Origin: an uncultured Bacteroidales bacterium
Lineage (GTDB): Bacteria; Bacteroidota; Bacteroidia; Bacteroidales; UBA932
Assembly (NCBI GenBank): GCA_944326325.1
Contig: CALVDQ010000016.1
Span: 1-53,581 of the forward strand
DNA length: 53,581 nt
Direction: 5' to 3'
Shown: in pieces, positions 17,055 to 27,168 of the stretch
How positions within the stretch are numbered: position 1 is the stretch's first letter
Layout of the letters: every line of letters begins with the position of its first letter
Translations under genes and position numbers: made by a program
Notes under the pieces: model-generated
The model's database searches: none
What the model was told of the DNA's origin: nothing
Seen by the model: only the letters and a program-made list of their open reading frames with translations

Positions 17055-19244
17055 ATGGAGAAGAACTATAGAAGAACCTTGGTGACCTGCGCCCTTCCGT
17101 ACGCCAACGGGCCGGTGCATATCGGACATCTTGCCGGAGTGTACGTTCCGGCCGACATATATGTGAGGTATCTGAGGATGAGGGGAGAGGATGTGCTCTT
17201 CATCTGCGGCTCGGACGAGCACGGGGTGCCGATCACGATAAAGGCCAGGAAACAGGGATGCTCTCCCCAGGATGTGGTGGACAGGTATCACGGCATCATC
17301 AGGAAATCCTTTGCCGGACTCGGCATCAACTTCGATATCTATTCCCGTACCACATCGGACGTGCACCACAGGAACGCCTCGGAATTTTTCCGAAAGCTGT
17401 ACGATGAAGGCAAGTTCATTGAAAAGGAAAGCGAACAGTATTATGACGAAGAGGCGAAGACCTTCCTTGCCGACCGGTATATTGTCGGGACCTGTCCGAA
17501 ATGCGGCAATGAAGGCGCATACGGCGACCAGTGCGAGAAGTGCGGGAGCACACTGAGCCCTGACGAACTTATAGACCCGAGGTCGGCGTTGAGCGGAGGC
17601 AGCCTTGTGAAGAAGAAGACCAGGCACTGGTATCTGCCTCTGGACAAGTATGAACCGTGGCTCAGGGAATGGATTCTCGAAAACCACAAGGAGTGGAAGA
17701 TCAATGTCTACGGACAGTGCAAGTCATGGCTGGATTCCGGCCTGCAGCCCCGCGCTGTGAGCCGCGACCTCGACTGGGGTGTGCCGGTCCCTGTGGACGG
17801 TGCAGAAGGAAAGGTCCTGTACGTATGGTTCGATGCCCCTATCGGCTACATATCAAACACCATGGAGCTCCTGCCCGAAAGTTGGGAAAAATGGTGGAAG
17901 TCGCAGGATACCAAGCTGGTGCATTTTATAGGCAAGGACAATATTGTCTTCCATTGCATCGTCTTCCCGTCCATGCTGAAGGCGTACGGCCAGTATATCC
18001 TTCCGGATAACGTCCCTGCCAACGAGTTCCTGAATCTTGAGGGCGACAAGATATCGACTTCCAAGGACTGGGCCGTCTGGCTGAACGAGTATCTGGAGGA
18101 ATTTCCCGGACAGGAGGACGTGCTGAGGTACGTGCTCTGCGCAAATGCTCCGGAGACCAAAGATAACGACTTCACCTGGAAGGATTTCCAGGCCCGCAAC
18201 AACAGCGAGCTCGTGGCTATTCTGGGTAATTTCGTGAACAGGGCGGTAGTGCTGACCCACAAGTATTTCGGAGGGAGGGTGCCCGGCAATCCGAAACCGG
18301 AGGCAATAGATGCCGGGACTCTTGGGCAGATACCTGCCCTGAAGAAGGCCGTGGAGGAGAACATAGAGTGCTACAAGTTCCGCGAAGCCCTCAAGGAGGC
18401 GATGAACATCGCCCGTATAGGGAACAAGTACCTGACAGACACTGAACCGTGGAAGGTGGCCAAGACAGATATGGACAGGACGGCTTCAATCCTGAATGTC
18501 GCTCTCCAGATATGCGCGGATCTTGCCATAGTATCGGAGCCTTTCCTTCCGTTCTCGGCCGGGAAACTGAGGGATATCCTGAACGTGGACATTGTCGCCG
18601 GACAGGACCACAGGGCCGGAGAAGCCGGATGCAGCGGGGAAAACCTGTTCAGGGACGGAGAGGCTGCAGCCCTGCATACCCTTCCTTACGGTACCGCCGG
18701 TGCCGGGACAGGGAAGCCGGGAATGCCTGTCCTCGGATGGGACGATCTCGGTCGCACCGACATCCTGCCCGAAGGTCATCAGCTCGGCGAAGCTGTCCTG
18801 CTGTTCAGCAAGATAGATGACAGCGTGGTCGAGGCCCAGGTGGAGAAACTCCGCCGGAAGAAGGCTGACAGGGAGGCTTCTGCGGCTGCCGCCTCGGTCC
18901 GGACAGCCCCGCAGAAGGATGTATGCACATTCGATGACTTCGAGAAGATGGATATAAGGACCGCTACAGTACTTGAGGCCGAGCGGGTCCCTAAGACCGA
19001 CAAGCTCCTGAAACTCACTATTGATACAGGTATCGATACCCGCACCATAGTTTCCGGCATCGCCGAATACTACACCCCGGAACAGATGATCGGCAGGCAG
19101 ATCTGCATCCTTGCCAATCTTCTTCCGCGCAAGATCCGCGGCATCGAGTCCAAGGGCATGATCCTGATGGCCCGTCAGCCGGACGGCAAGATGCGTTTCA
19201 TAACGCCTGAAGAGACTCTCTCGAACGGTTCTGAAATAGGTTGA
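17055..19244 (+). CDS. metG: Methionyl-tRNA synthetase
   Basis: Class I aminoacyl-tRNA synthetase, 729 residues from the ATG at 17055. The HIGH motif is at 22-25 ([11 protein letters not shown]). The zinc knuckle is '[18 protein letters not shown]'. The KMSKS loop is present as KISTSKDW. The C-terminal EMAP/Trbp-type tRNA-binding domain covers roughly 630-729 ('[26 protein letters not shown]'). A Gly/Ala-rich segment of about 40 residues (about 518-558) is inserted in the anticodon-binding region before the conserved '[17 protein letters not shown]'; it is not part of the usual family core. An upstream in-frame ATG at 17019 overlaps dnaG and is less likely. Confidence 0.96.
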   Translation: MEKNYRRTLVTCALPYANGPVHIGHLAGVYVPADIYVRYLRMRGEDVLFICGSDEHGVPITIKARKQGCSPQDVVDRYHGIIRKSFAGLGINFDIYSRTTSDVHHRNASEFFRKLYDEGKFIEKESEQYYDEEAKTFLADRYIVGTCPKCGNEGAYGDQCEKCGSTLSPDELIDPRSALSGGSLVKKKTRHWYLPLDKYEPWLREWILENHKEWKINVYGQCKSWLDSGLQPRAVSRDLDWGVPVPVDGAEGKVLYVWFDAPIGYISNTMELLPESWEKWWKSQDTKLVHFIGKDNIVFHCIVFPSMLKAYGQYILPDNVPANEFLNLEGDKISTSKDWAVWLNEYLEEFPGQEDVLRYVLCANAPETKDNDFTWKDFQARNNSELVAILGNFVNRAVVLTHKYFGGRVPGNPKPEAIDAGTLGQIPALKKAVEENIECYKFREALKEAMNIARIGNKYLTDTEPWKVAKTDMDRTASILNVALQICADLAIVSEPFLPFSAGKLRDILNVDIVAGQDHRAGEAGCSGENLFRDGEAAALHTLPYGTAGAGTGKPGMPVLGWDDLGRTDILPEGHQLGEAVLLFSKIDDSVVEAQVEKLRRKKADREASAAAASVRTAPQKDVCTFDDFEKMDIRTATVLEAERVPKTDKLLKLTIDTGIDTRTIVSGIAEYYTPEQMIGRQICILANLLPRKIRGIESKGMILMARQPDGKMRFITPEETLSNGSEIG

Positions 19245-19245
19245 T

Positions 19246-20304
19246 ATGGAAATCAGGTACCACTACAGTCTGAAAAGGCACAATACATTCGGGATGGATG
19301 TATCCTGCACCTGTTTTGCCGGCTACCGGAGCGCCGAGGAACTCGTAGAGTTCTTTGCCTCAGGCCGGCAGTACGACCTGCCGCGTCCGTTCCTTCATAT
19401 AGGAAGCGGCAGCAATCTTCTTTTCACGAAGGATTTTCCCGGAACTGTCTTCCATTCGGATATCCGTTTCATCCGGGAACTTCCGGAAAAAGACGGGAAA
19501 ATCCGCATCGAAACAGGAGCCGGCACAGTGTGGGATGATGTCTGCGAATGGTGTGCAGTGCACGGGTTGTGGGGTGCCGAGAACCTTTCCGGGATACCGG
19601 GCGAGGCCGGAGCGGCTGCCGTCCAGAATATCGGGGCTTACGGGGCCGAGTTCAAGGACATCGTGTCGGAAGTACACTGTTTCGATGCCGTGACCTGCTC
19701 CATCCGGACAATAAAGAAGGACGAGTGCCGCTACGGATACCGCGACTCGGTCTTCAAGCAGTCTGCAAAAGGAAGATACATTGTCACATCGGTGATTCTG
19801 GAATTTTCACCGGAAGCCGGTCCGAAACTGGATTACGGACAGGTTGAAGCCGAGGTGAAGAAAGTCATGGACGGGATTCCTGGCACTCCGCTCACACCCC
19901 GTATCGTCAGGTCCGTAATCCTCGATATACGCGGTTCCAGGCTTCCTGACCCGGCTGAGACGGGAAATGCCGGCAGTTTTTTCAAGAATCCTGTCGTTCC
20001 GAAGCCTTTCTATGACAAGGTAGCTAATTACGCCCGTTCGAAATACGGCCCTGACTATCCGGTGCCGCATTTCGATGCAGGTTCGGGCTTTGTCAAAATA
20101 CCTGCGGCATGGCTTATCGAGCAATGCGGGTGGAAAGGATACAGCGAAGGCAACGTCGGGGTGTACCTGAAGCAGCCGCTGGTCCTGGTGAATGCCACCG
20201 GAAAGGCGCGGCCTGAAGAGATACTCGCACTTGAGAAGAAGATCACGGCTTCCGTGCAGGATATTATGGGAATAACCCTTGTCCCGGAGGTGGAGCATAT
20301 CTGA
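19246..20304 (+). CDS. murB: UDP-N-acetylenolpyruvoylglucosamine reductase
   Basis: FAD- and NADPH-dependent second committed step of peptidoglycan precursor synthesis. The 352-residue length and the extra domain fit the E. coli-like (type I) MurB. Recognisable blocks are 'HNTFGMDV', 'LHIGSGSNLLFT', 'AENLSGIPGEAGAAAVQNIGAYGAE', the catalytic serine region 'GNAGSFFKNP', and the end 'ITLVPEVEHI' with the conserved glutamate. It starts 1 nt after metG and is followed 44 nt later by murA, the enzyme that makes its substrate. Confidence 0.95.
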   Translation: MEIRYHYSLKRHNTFGMDVSCTCFAGYRSAEELVEFFASGRQYDLPRPFLHIGSGSNLLFTKDFPGTVFHSDIRFIRELPEKDGKIRIETGAGTVWDDVCEWCAVHGLWGAENLSGIPGEAGAAAVQNIGAYGAEFKDIVSEVHCFDAVTCSIRTIKKDECRYGYRDSVFKQSAKGRYIVTSVILEFSPEAGPKLDYGQVEAEVKKVMDGIPGTPLTPRIVRSVILDIRGSRLPDPAETGNAGSFFKNPVVPKPFYDKVANYARSKYGPDYPVPHFDAGSGFVKIPAAWLIEQCGWKGYSEGNVGVYLKQPLVLVNATGKARPEEILALEKKITASVQDIMGITLVPEVEHI

Positions 20305-20348
20305 ACCGGCATGCTTTCGCTTCAAAACAGCATAGAACTTAAAGGAAC

Positions 20349-21662
20349 ATGAGCTCATTCGTTATAGAAGGCGGTTACAGGCTCTCAGGGACCATAAGGC
20401 CGCAGGGTGCCAAGAACGAGGCGCTGGAAGTGATATGTGCAGTATTGCTGACAAAGGAGGAAGTGGTAATTTCCAATGTACCTGAAATCCTGGATGTCAG
20501 GAATCTGATACTTCTCCTCGAGGGTATAGGAGTCAAGGTAAAGAGGCTGGACAAGGGAAAATATTCTTTCCAGGCCGACGACCTGGACACTTCCTATGTG
20601 GAAAGTGCGGAATTTGTCCGCAAGTGTGCCGCCCTGAGGGGGTCTGTGATGATCGCTGGTCCTCTTCTTGCCCGTCTGGGGCACGCGTACTTTCCAAAAC
20701 CGGGAGGTGACAAGATCGGCCGCCGCAGGGTCGATACCCATATCTCTGGTATGCTTAACCTCGGAGCTTCGCTTCATTATGACGAACAGAAAAAGGCCTA
20801 TTATCTCCATATCCCGGCCGGGACGAGGCTCAAAGGTTCCTACATGCTTCTGGACGAGGCGTCTGTCACGGGTACGGCCAATATCCTTATGGCATCCGTC
20901 CTGGCTGAAGGCCGGACTGTAATCTACAATGCCGCCTGTGAGCCGTACATCCAGCAGCTCAGCAAGATGCTGGTCAGGATGGGGGCGAAGATCGAGGGCA
21001 TCGGATCCAATCTTCTGACAATAACCGGTGTGGAGGCTCTCGGCGGAGCGGAACATACCATACTTCCGGATATGATAGAGGTCGGCAGTTTCATCGGTAT
21101 GGCGGCCATGAACAGGAGTTCCATAACCATCAGGGACGTCTCTTACGGGAATCTCGGGATCATCCCGGAGTCGTTCCGCAGGCTCGGAGTGGATCTTGAA
21201 CAGCGTGGCGATGATATTTTTGTACCGGAGCAGGAGAGCTATGTGATCGAATCATTTCTGGACGGTTCCATAATGACGATAGCGGATGCCCCGTGGCCCG
21301 GCCTGACCCCGGACCTGCTGAGTGTCATGCTTGTGGTTGCCACACAGTGCCGCGGAAGCGTGCTGATACATCAGAAGATGTTCGAAAGCCGCCTGTTCTT
21401 TGTGGACCATCTGATAGATATGGGAGCGCAGATCCTCCTGTGCGACCCCCACAGGGCTGTGGTGATAGGCCATGATCACAAGTTCCAGCTCAAAGCTAAC
21501 AATATGCTTTCACCGGACATACGCGCCGGCATAGCCCTGCTGATAGCCGCAATGTCGGCAAAAGGGACCAGTGTCATAGGCAATATCGAGCAGATTGATC
21601 GGGGCTACGAGGATATTGACCTGAGGCTCAATGCCCTCGGCGCACACATCTCTCGCGGATGA
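20349..21662 (+). CDS. murA: UDP-N-acetylglucosamine 1-carboxyvinyltransferase
   Basis: First committed step of peptidoglycan synthesis: enolpyruvyl transfer from PEP to UDP-GlcNAc. It is 437 residues and spans the whole family, from 'GTIRPQGAKNEAL' (catalytic Lys22) to 'DIRAGIALLIAAMSA'. The active-site loop reads KPGGDKIGRRRVDTH, so the position of the fosfomycin-reactive cysteine (Cys115 in E. coli) is Asp121 (codon at 20709-20711). Cys-to-Asp at this site is known to retain activity and give fosfomycin insensitivity in Mycobacterium and Chlamydia. The gene directly follows murB. Confidence 0.95.
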   Translation: MSSFVIEGGYRLSGTIRPQGAKNEALEVICAVLLTKEEVVISNVPEILDVRNLILLLEGIGVKVKRLDKGKYSFQADDLDTSYVESAEFVRKCAALRGSVMIAGPLLARLGHAYFPKPGGDKIGRRRVDTHISGMLNLGASLHYDEQKKAYYLHIPAGTRLKGSYMLLDEASVTGTANILMASVLAEGRTVIYNAACEPYIQQLSKMLVRMGAKIEGIGSNLLTITGVEALGGAEHTILPDMIEVGSFIGMAAMNRSSITIRDVSYGNLGIIPESFRRLGVDLEQRGDDIFVPEQESYVIESFLDGSIMTIADAPWPGLTPDLLSVMLVVATQCRGSVLIHQKMFESRLFFVDHLIDMGAQILLCDPHRAVVIGHDHKFQLKANNMLSPDIRAGIALLIAAMSAKGTSVIGNIEQIDRGYEDIDLRLNALGAHISRG

Positions 21663-21689
21663 CGGATTCCGGCGGAAGATCCGGAGGTG

Positions 21690-22358
21690 CTATACGTCCT
21701 GCCCGAGTTTCCTGATGAGGTTAAGGCCGTCCCGTACCGGAAGAATCACCGACTCTACCCTCGGGTCGGCCGCCACCATGTCATTGAATTCTGCGATTCC
21801 CTGCGTCTGCCTGTCCCGTGGCAGGGGGCTTTGGCATACTTTCCCGTCCCAAAGGACATTGTCGGCAAGAATATATCCGCCGTCCCTTATCATGTCGAAC
21901 ACAAGTCTGTAATATTCCGGATATTCCCTCTTGTCGGCATCGATATAGGCCATATCGTATTTCTGTCTTGTCCCGTCTTCCAGGATCTCCTTCCTCAGTC
22001 CTGCAAGGGTCTCCTTTGCATCTCCTGTGACCAGGCTTATCTTTTTTTCAAGACCGGCTCTGGAGAAGCCTTCGAGGATGAGTTCTTCCAGTTCATCGTT
22101 CACTTCAAGGGTGTCCAGGTGTCCGTCTTCAGGCAGAGCCATCGCAAGGCATACGGCAGAGTATCCGGTAAAGGTCCCGATTTCGAGGATCCTTGCCGGC
22201 GAGAGCGCTCCGGCCAGCATTTTCAGGAACCTGCCCTGGACAGGCCCGGTGAGCATCCGTGCATGGTTGGTCCGGATATGCGTCTGCTTTTCTATCCACT
22301 CCAGGGCTTCTGTCTGCGGAGTGGAATGTTCTGAGATGTATTTATACAGTGTGTCCAT
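21690..22358 (-). CDS. SAM-dependent O-methyltransferase (caffeoyl-CoA OMT-like)
   Basis: A 222-residue class I methyltransferase of the Methyltransf_3/TrmR-like group. SAM-binding motif I is 'ILEIGTFTGYSAVCLA', followed by 'LDTLEVNDELEEL' and the metal/active-site block 'YDMAYIDADKREYPEYY', then 'LADNVLWDGKV'. Bacterial relatives include small-molecule O-methyltransferases and the tRNA 5-hydroxyuridine methyltransferase TrmR, so the substrate is open. The ATG at 22358 (MDTLYKYI) is preferred over an ATG 39 nt upstream because the latter overlaps the end of the M16 protease gene. It is last in a three-gene minus unit. Confidence 0.85.
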   Translation of the reverse strand: MDTLYKYISEHSTPQTEALEWIEKQTHIRTNHARMLTGPVQGRFLKMLAGALSPARILEIGTFTGYSAVCLAMALPEDGHLDTLEVNDELEELILEGFSRAGLEKKISLVTGDAKETLAGLRKEILEDGTRQKYDMAYIDADKREYPEYYRLVFDMIRDGGYILADNVLWDGKVCQSPLPRDRQTQGIAEFNDMVAADPRVESVILPVRDGLNLIRKLGQDV

Positions 22359-22375
22359 CGGGTCAGGATGACGGA

Positions 22376-23635
22376 TTAAAGGAAAGTCAGCCTGCAAAGG
22401 CTGTTTTCATCGAATATCGTTCTGGCCGCTTCCATTATTTCAAGGGCGCTGACAGCCTCGACCTTGGCTTTGGTACATTCGTCGGAAAGCACCGTCCCGT
22501 AGGAAACGAGGCTTTTCCCCATAGCCAGACACTGTGTCTCGCCGTTGTCGGAACTGATTGCCATCTGTCCGAGAAACTGTTTCTTTGCGGCCGCGAGTCT
22601 TCCGGGAGACAGCGGTACGGTCTGGAGCCTGTGTATTTCCTTATGTATCATATCGAGGCATTTGCCGAGGTTTTCCTTGTCGCACCCCAGGCAGACTGTA
22701 ACTATTCCGCTGTCGGAATATTGCGTGCAGGTACACTCCACACCGTACACAAGCCCGTTCTTTTCCCTGAGCTTGTAGTTGAGGATGGAATTGTTCGCAG
22801 GTCCGCCGAGTATGTTGCACATGAGGATAGTGGCAATACGCCTGCGCTCCTCGTAGAGCGAAGGTCCGAAATTGCCTATCACGCAGTTCACCTGATGGTT
22901 CTTCTTGTTCACGGTCTTGTCGAATTTCTTGCGGACAGGCGGTGTGCAGCTGCCGGCGATGCCTGCCGGAGCCGTTCCCTCATCCTGGCCTTCCGGGACC
23001 ATGCGCCCCTGGGGAAACCATTTCTCCGCCATCTTCCATGCGAATTTCTCCATCTTTTTTTCCTCCATGTCGGCGACGACCGTGAATGCCATCCTTTCCG
23101 GAGTGAATTTCTCCCGCACGAACTTCAGCAGTTCTTCCCGCTCTATCTTTTTTACCGAGGATATGGTGCCAAGGATAGGTGCAGACAGGGGATGCCCGCA
23201 GAAGAGCATTTCCTCGAACTTGTCGTAGATATCCTCGGACGGCGAGTCCTTGTAGGAATTTATCTCGTCCGCCACGACTCCCTTCTCTATGCTGATCTCG
23301 TTCTCCGGGAATACGGCCGAAGTCGCCAGTTCGAAAAGAAGGCCGGCGGCCTTAGGCAGGTCTTCTTTCAATACCGTGGCGTGTATGACAATTTCTTCCT
23401 TGGTGGTGAATGCGTTGAGTTCTCCTCCCAACCGGTCGAGGTAACCGTTGATGACCGATGCGCTTTTCTTTCCGGTACCCTTGAACACGGTATGTTCCGT
23501 AAAATGTGCCAGGCCGGAATGGAAGCCGGCTTCATCCCTTGTCCCGCATCTTATGGTCAATGCACAATAGGCTGCAGCAGTACCTGATTTCCTTACCGCA
23601 TATTGCAACCCGCAGTCTGTCTTTCCGTAAAGCAT
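22376..23635 (-). CDS. M16-family zinc metallopeptidase
   Basis: A 419-residue insulinase/pitrilysin-family protease. The inverted zinc motif HxxEH is present as HFTEH (44-48) and the third-ligand region 'EKGVVADEINSYKDSP' follows at about 119-134. The second, inactive M16 domain occupies the C-terminal half ('VNCVIGNFGPSLYEERRRIATILMCNILGG', 'LREKNGLVYGV'). No signal peptide is evident at the N-terminus (MLYGKTDCGLQ), so a cytoplasmic location is more likely than for the longer secreted paralogues. Relatives include processing-type peptidases. It lies 37 nt after an unknown secreted-protein gene and 17 nt before the methyltransferase. Confidence 0.9.
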   Translation of the reverse strand: MLYGKTDCGLQYAVRKSGTAAAYCALTIRCGTRDEAGFHSGLAHFTEHTVFKGTGKKSASVINGYLDRLGGELNAFTTKEEIVIHATVLKEDLPKAAGLLFELATSAVFPENEISIEKGVVADEINSYKDSPSEDIYDKFEEMLFCGHPLSAPILGTISSVKKIEREELLKFVREKFTPERMAFTVVADMEEKKMEKFAWKMAEKWFPQGRMVPEGQDEGTAPAGIAGSCTPPVRKKFDKTVNKKNHQVNCVIGNFGPSLYEERRRIATILMCNILGGPANNSILNYKLREKNGLVYGVECTCTQYSDSGIVTVCLGCDKENLGKCLDMIHKEIHRLQTVPLSPGRLAAAKKQFLGQMAISSDNGETQCLAMGKSLVSYGTVLSDECTKAKVEAVSALEIMEAARTIFDENSLCRLTFL

Positions 23636-23672
23636 CTGAAATCTGGTAATTTGTGGTCCGGACCGGTTGCCG

Positions 23673-24515
23673 TTATCTCGTGGCTATCCTGTTTATGTCC
23701 TCGAGCAGGAAACCTGGCCCGAAACGGCCTGTAATCTTATGTTTCCTGAAATAATACAGCTTGTGAGTCCCGGCGTCGATCAGCATCTTGTAGCAGTATG
23801 ATCCGGGTCTGGCCTTGTCCGGATGTACGGTGAAACTTACAAGGGTATTCGGAGTGTGCTCGATCATGATCCTGTCGGCCGAGTCTGCGTCGGTCACGCT
23901 TATGCCGTTCTTGAAATATACCCTTCTGACATTTTCCGTAATGCCTTCGGACAGGTCCTCCTCTGCGAAAACTATATCCATGTTTTCCGTCGATCCTATG
24001 TTCATGGTATAGTTTGCGAGTCCCGAATAGGCGGCTACGTCCCTCTCCATCGAAAGCAGGATATGGTCCTGGAGTATGTCGAGCAGGGCCGGGAGGAAGA
24101 CGAATTCCCTGCCGGAAGGGTTTTCCGCCGACATAATGGGCACATCCACGACATCGAGCATCCTGTTCAGCCCCTTTTCTGCGGCAGGACCTCCCTTGAG
24201 AACGCTCAGCATGGATATTCCCGGCTCCGATTCTTTCCTGAACTGGCCTTTTACAACCATCAGGAAATAGTAGTTTTCGTCAGTCTTCAGCTTTTCGAAT
24301 TCATTCAGCGAGCAGAATTCGTATGGAGATATCCTCCATCTGTTGCTGATCTCCTCCTTGAAGACCTGATCGAAGAAAAGGTTGCCGGTCATTACCACTT
24401 TCGTGGTCTTTTCCATGAAGTCCTCGATCTTGACTTTCTTGGTATTGATCTGTGCCTGCGCCGATACGAGTACAGGCAGCAGTACAGTTGCTATGAGCAA
24501 TATTGTCTTTTTCAT
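23673..24515 (-). CDS. Secreted protein of unknown function
   Basis: I do not recognise a family. The 280-residue product begins MKKTILLIATVLLP...SAQAQ, a standard Sec signal peptide that should be cleaved near residue 20. The mature part is mixed alpha/beta in appearance with no cysteine-rich or repeated segments; it includes 'PYEFCSLNEFEKLKTDENYYFLMVVKGQF' and a C-terminal basic-aromatic segment 'TGRFGPGFLLEDINRI'. The ATG at 24515 is used rather than one 18 nt upstream, because it begins the signal peptide directly. It is first in the unit with the M16 protease and the O-methyltransferase and diverges from dnaX. Confidence 0.7.
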   Translation of the reverse strand: MKKTILLIATVLLPVLVSAQAQINTKKVKIEDFMEKTTKVVMTGNLFFDQVFKEEISNRWRISPYEFCSLNEFEKLKTDENYYFLMVVKGQFRKESEPGISMLSVLKGGPAAEKGLNRMLDVVDVPIMSAENPSGREFVFLPALLDILQDHILLSMERDVAAYSGLANYTMNIGSTENMDIVFAEEDLSEGITENVRRVYFKNGISVTDADSADRIMIEHTPNTLVSFTVHPDKARPGSYCYKMLIDAGTHKLYYFRKHKITGRFGPGFLLEDINRIATR

Positions 24516-24535
24516 CTTTTTTCTTTTTTGCACGG

Positions 24536-24567
24536 CAAATTTACAAAATAATAGTTACTTTTGTAAA
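24536..24567 (-). promoter_or_regulatory. Candidate promoter of the secreted-protein operon
   Basis: On the minus strand TAAATTTG (24543-24536) is an exact -7 match. A TTTA (24567-24564), one base off TTTG, lies 20 nt upstream. It faces away from, and interleaves with, the dnaX -7 element in a 54-bp divergent gap. Confidence 0.5.
24556..24563 (+). promoter_or_regulatory. dnaX -7 element, nearly abutting the start codon
   Basis: TACTTTTG is an exact TAnnTTTG match ending 6 nt before the dnaX ATG at 24570. With the usual spacing the transcript would begin at or within a few bases of the ATG. A TTTG at 24527-24530 is 25 nt upstream, longer than consensus. Confidence 0.45.
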
Positions 24568-24569
24568 TT

Positions 24570-26348
24570 ATGTCGGATTATATAGTATCAGCAAGAAAGT
24601 ACAGGCCGGACAGCTTCGAAACGCTTGTCGGACAGGAAAATATCGCGAGGACGCTCAAGAACTCCATAAAGCGTGGCCAGCTGGCCCACGCCTATCTGTT
24701 CTGCGGGCCGAGAGGTGTCGGGAAGACGAGTACTGCGCGAATTTTCGCCAAGACGATAAACTGTGCCGATCCGGGACCTGACATGGAGCCGTGCGGGAAA
24801 TGCGAGTCGTGCCTGTCTTTCGCTGAAGGACGGTCATACTGCATACATGAACTCGATGCCGCATCGAACAACGGGGTGGACGACATCAAGGCCCTGATCG
24901 ACCAGGTAAGGATACCTCCACAGACCGGAAAATACAGCGTGTACATTATTGACGAGGTACACATGCTCAGTTCTGCTGCCTTCAATGCTTTCCTGAAGAC
25001 TCTGGAGGAACCTCCGGGATATGCCATATTCATACTTGCCACCACCGAGAAGCACAAGATACTGCCTACCATCCTTTCCCGTTGCCAGACGTACGATTTC
25101 AACAGGATTACCGTCGAAGGCATCGTGGGCAACCTTAAATCCATTGCGGAGAAGGAGGGGATAGATATCGATGACGAATCCCTTCATGTCATTGCCATGA
25201 AGGCTGACGGGGCTATGAGGGATGCCCTGACCATATTCGACCAGACAGTGGCGTTCTGTGGCAGGACTGTCAGGTATGCGGAGGTTATCAAGAATCTCAA
25301 TGTGCTTGACTATGAGTATTCGTTTGCCCTGACGGACGCTTTCCTTGCAGGAGACTACAGGACTGCCTTTCTGAAGTTTGACGAAATCCTGTCGAAAGGG
25401 TTCAACGCCTTGCATTTCGTCTCCGCCCTGAGTTCACATTTCCGTGACCTTCTTGTAAGCAGGACGTCCGGACTCGAGGCCCTGCTGGAACTTCCGGAAT
25501 CATTGAAAAAACGCTACAGTGAACAGGCGGGAAGGTGTCCGCTCCAGTTCCTGTACGAGGCGATGAATATCACGGTGCAGTGCGAGTCCTCTTACCGCGC
25601 AAGCATAAACCCGAGATTCCTTATAGAGCTCACCCTGATGAGGCTCAGTACTTTGGTCACGCGTCTGCAGGGACAGCCCGTGTCTTCAGCACCGTCGGAA
25701 CATACGGCGCCGTCAGGACCTGCCGTACAGCCGGAGCAGGCAGCACAGCCGAAGTCTTCCACGCCGCCGGAACCGTCAGTACAGGCCGGACCGGCTGCTT
25801 CTTCTTCACCTGATGCCCGGACAGATGCGGAAACATCTGGACAGGAACGCAAGACGACGGGCCGGAGAAAACCAAGGGCCGCCAGTGCTTCCTCGGCTTT
25901 TTCCCTGAACACCTTCATGGACAAGCAGCAGGAATCTGTTCCGGATGTACAGGAGGACAAGGCTTCCGGGCCAGGGGATATGTCGGATGAGGAAATCCTG
26001 GCGAAATGGCCTGAACTAGTAGCCATGTATGCTTCAAAACCGAGGCTGAGCAATACTTTGAGTGCGTCCAGGCTTTCGATGACCGAGCGCGACGGCACAC
26101 GTTATCTTGTATTCAATGTCCTTAATGCGGCACAGAAGGACTGGGTGGAAAGCAAGCTCCTGCATGAGCTGGAAGGAAAATTCAAGCAGATATGCGGCAT
26201 ACCGGGTATCCGCCTCATGGTGGACATAGCTCCGGAAGAAGACAGGCCGCAGACTGTATATATGCCGAGCGAAAAGGCCCGGGACCTGATGTCCAGGAAC
26301 GATGAGGTGCGTAGCCTCGTATCCGATTTCGGTCTCGATGTCAAATGA
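24570..26348 (+). CDS. dnaX: DNA polymerase III subunit gamma/tau
   Basis: Clamp-loader ATPase of the replicative polymerase. The 592-residue protein starts '[19 protein letters not shown]', with Walker A '[16 protein letters not shown]', four zinc-binding cysteines ([17 protein letters not shown]), Walker B '[25 protein letters not shown]' and sensor '[12 protein letters not shown]'. Clamp-loader domain III follows to about 365. A Pro/Ala/Ser/Gln-rich linker (about 370-450) separates a C-terminal domain of about 140 residues. No slippery A-rich frameshift site typical of the E. coli gene was noticed, so one product is likely. It is followed 52 nt later by lptB. Confidence 0.95.
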   Translation: MSDYIVSARKYRPDSFETLVGQENIARTLKNSIKRGQLAHAYLFCGPRGVGKTSTARIFAKTINCADPGPDMEPCGKCESCLSFAEGRSYCIHELDAASNNGVDDIKALIDQVRIPPQTGKYSVYIIDEVHMLSSAAFNAFLKTLEEPPGYAIFILATTEKHKILPTILSRCQTYDFNRITVEGIVGNLKSIAEKEGIDIDDESLHVIAMKADGAMRDALTIFDQTVAFCGRTVRYAEVIKNLNVLDYEYSFALTDAFLAGDYRTAFLKFDEILSKGFNALHFVSALSSHFRDLLVSRTSGLEALLELPESLKKRYSEQAGRCPLQFLYEAMNITVQCESSYRASINPRFLIELTLMRLSTLVTRLQGQPVSSAPSEHTAPSGPAVQPEQAAQPKSSTPPEPSVQAGPAASSSPDARTDAETSGQERKTTGRRKPRAASASSAFSLNTFMDKQQESVPDVQEDKASGPGDMSDEEILAKWPELVAMYASKPRLSNTLSASRLSMTERDGTRYLVFNVLNAAQKDWVESKLLHELEGKFKQICGIPGIRLMVDIAPEEDRPQTVYMPSEKARDLMSRNDEVRSLVSDFGLDVK

Positions 26349-26400
26349 TTGCAAGTGGAACAAAAGAATCCGTCACAACCGGGATGTTAAAATCGATATT

Positions 26401-27141
26401 ATGAAACTTCGTTGCGAGAATCTTGTAAAGAAATACGGTGTAAGGACAGTCGTCAAAGGAGTCTCGATGGAGGTCGAGCAGGGCGAAATCGTCGGTTTCC
26501 TTGGCCCGAACGGGGCAGGCAAGACCACCAGCTTCTATATGATCACCGGCCTTATTGTCCCGAATGCAGGAAAAATATATCTCGATGATGAGGACATTAC
26601 GGGGCTTCCGATGTACAAGCGTGCCCAGAAGGGTGTGGGCTATCTTGCCCAGGAAGCTTCAGTGTTCAGACGCATGACGGTCGAGAACAACATCCTTTCC
26701 GTTATGGAGATGTCTTCCTTTACCAAGGCGGAGAGAAAGGAGCGTCTGGAGTCCCTTATAGATGAGTTCAATCTCCACAAGGTGCGCAAGAGTCTCGGTA
26801 TCCAGCTTTCCGGAGGCGAACGTCGCCGCTGCGAGATTGCCCGGGCTCTTGCCATAGATCCCAAGTTCATCCTTCTGGACGAGCCGTTCGCCGGAGTCGA
26901 CCCTATTGCAGTCGAGGATATCCAGCATATCATAGCCCGTCTGAAATACAAGAATATCGGAGTCATCATCACCGACCACAATGTCGGGGAGACCCTGGCC
27001 ATTATAGACCGCGCATATCTTCTTTACGAGGGAAATATCCTGCAGAGCGGTACTCCTGAGGAACTTGCCGCGGATGAGGAGGTGCGTACGAAGTATCTGG
27101 GTTCGACTTTCGTGTTGAAGCGTTCTGCCGCCGTCCTCTGA
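26401..27141 (+). CDS. lptB: LPS export ABC transporter ATPase
   Basis: Energises the LptFG complex that extracts lipopolysaccharide from the inner membrane. The 246-residue protein from the ATG at 26401 has Walker A 'GPNGAGKTT', the LptB-type Q-loop '[20 protein letters not shown]', signature '[15 protein letters not shown]', Walker B '[20 protein letters not shown]' and the H-loop '[11 protein letters not shown]'. These are close to E. coli LptB. The in-frame codons upstream of 26401 overlap dnaX and are not part of the family. It is followed by a short GC hairpin with a T-rich tail. Confidence 0.95.
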   Translation: MKLRCENLVKKYGVRTVVKGVSMEVEQGEIVGFLGPNGAGKTTSFYMITGLIVPNAGKIYLDDEDITGLPMYKRAQKGVGYLAQEASVFRRMTVENNILSVMEMSSFTKAERKERLESLIDEFNLHKVRKSLGIQLSGGERRRCEIARALAIDPKFILLDEPFAGVDPIAVEDIQHIIARLKYKNIGVIITDHNVGETLAIIDRAYLLYEGNILQSGTPEELAADEEVRTKYLGSTFVLKRSAAVL

Positions 27142-27145
27142 TACC

Positions 27146-27168
27146 GGCCGCCGTACGGCCTTTCTTTT
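27146..27168 (+). terminator. Rho-independent terminator after lptB
   Basis: GGCCG (27146-27150), 5-nt loop, CGGCC (27156-27160), then TTTCTTTT. It begins 4 nt after the lptB stop. A related sequence, CCGCCGTATGGCCTTTTT, recurs at 27210-27227 with a weaker stem. Confidence 0.7.

Noticed and set aside
22259..23587. 442-codon frame antisense to the M16 protease
   Set aside because: Cys- and His-rich translation without domains; shadow of a well-supported gene.
25670..25900. Programmed frameshift site in dnaX
   Set aside because: The linker region is rich in Pro, Ala and Ser codons but has no A-AAA-AAG-like slippery heptamer or adjacent stem.
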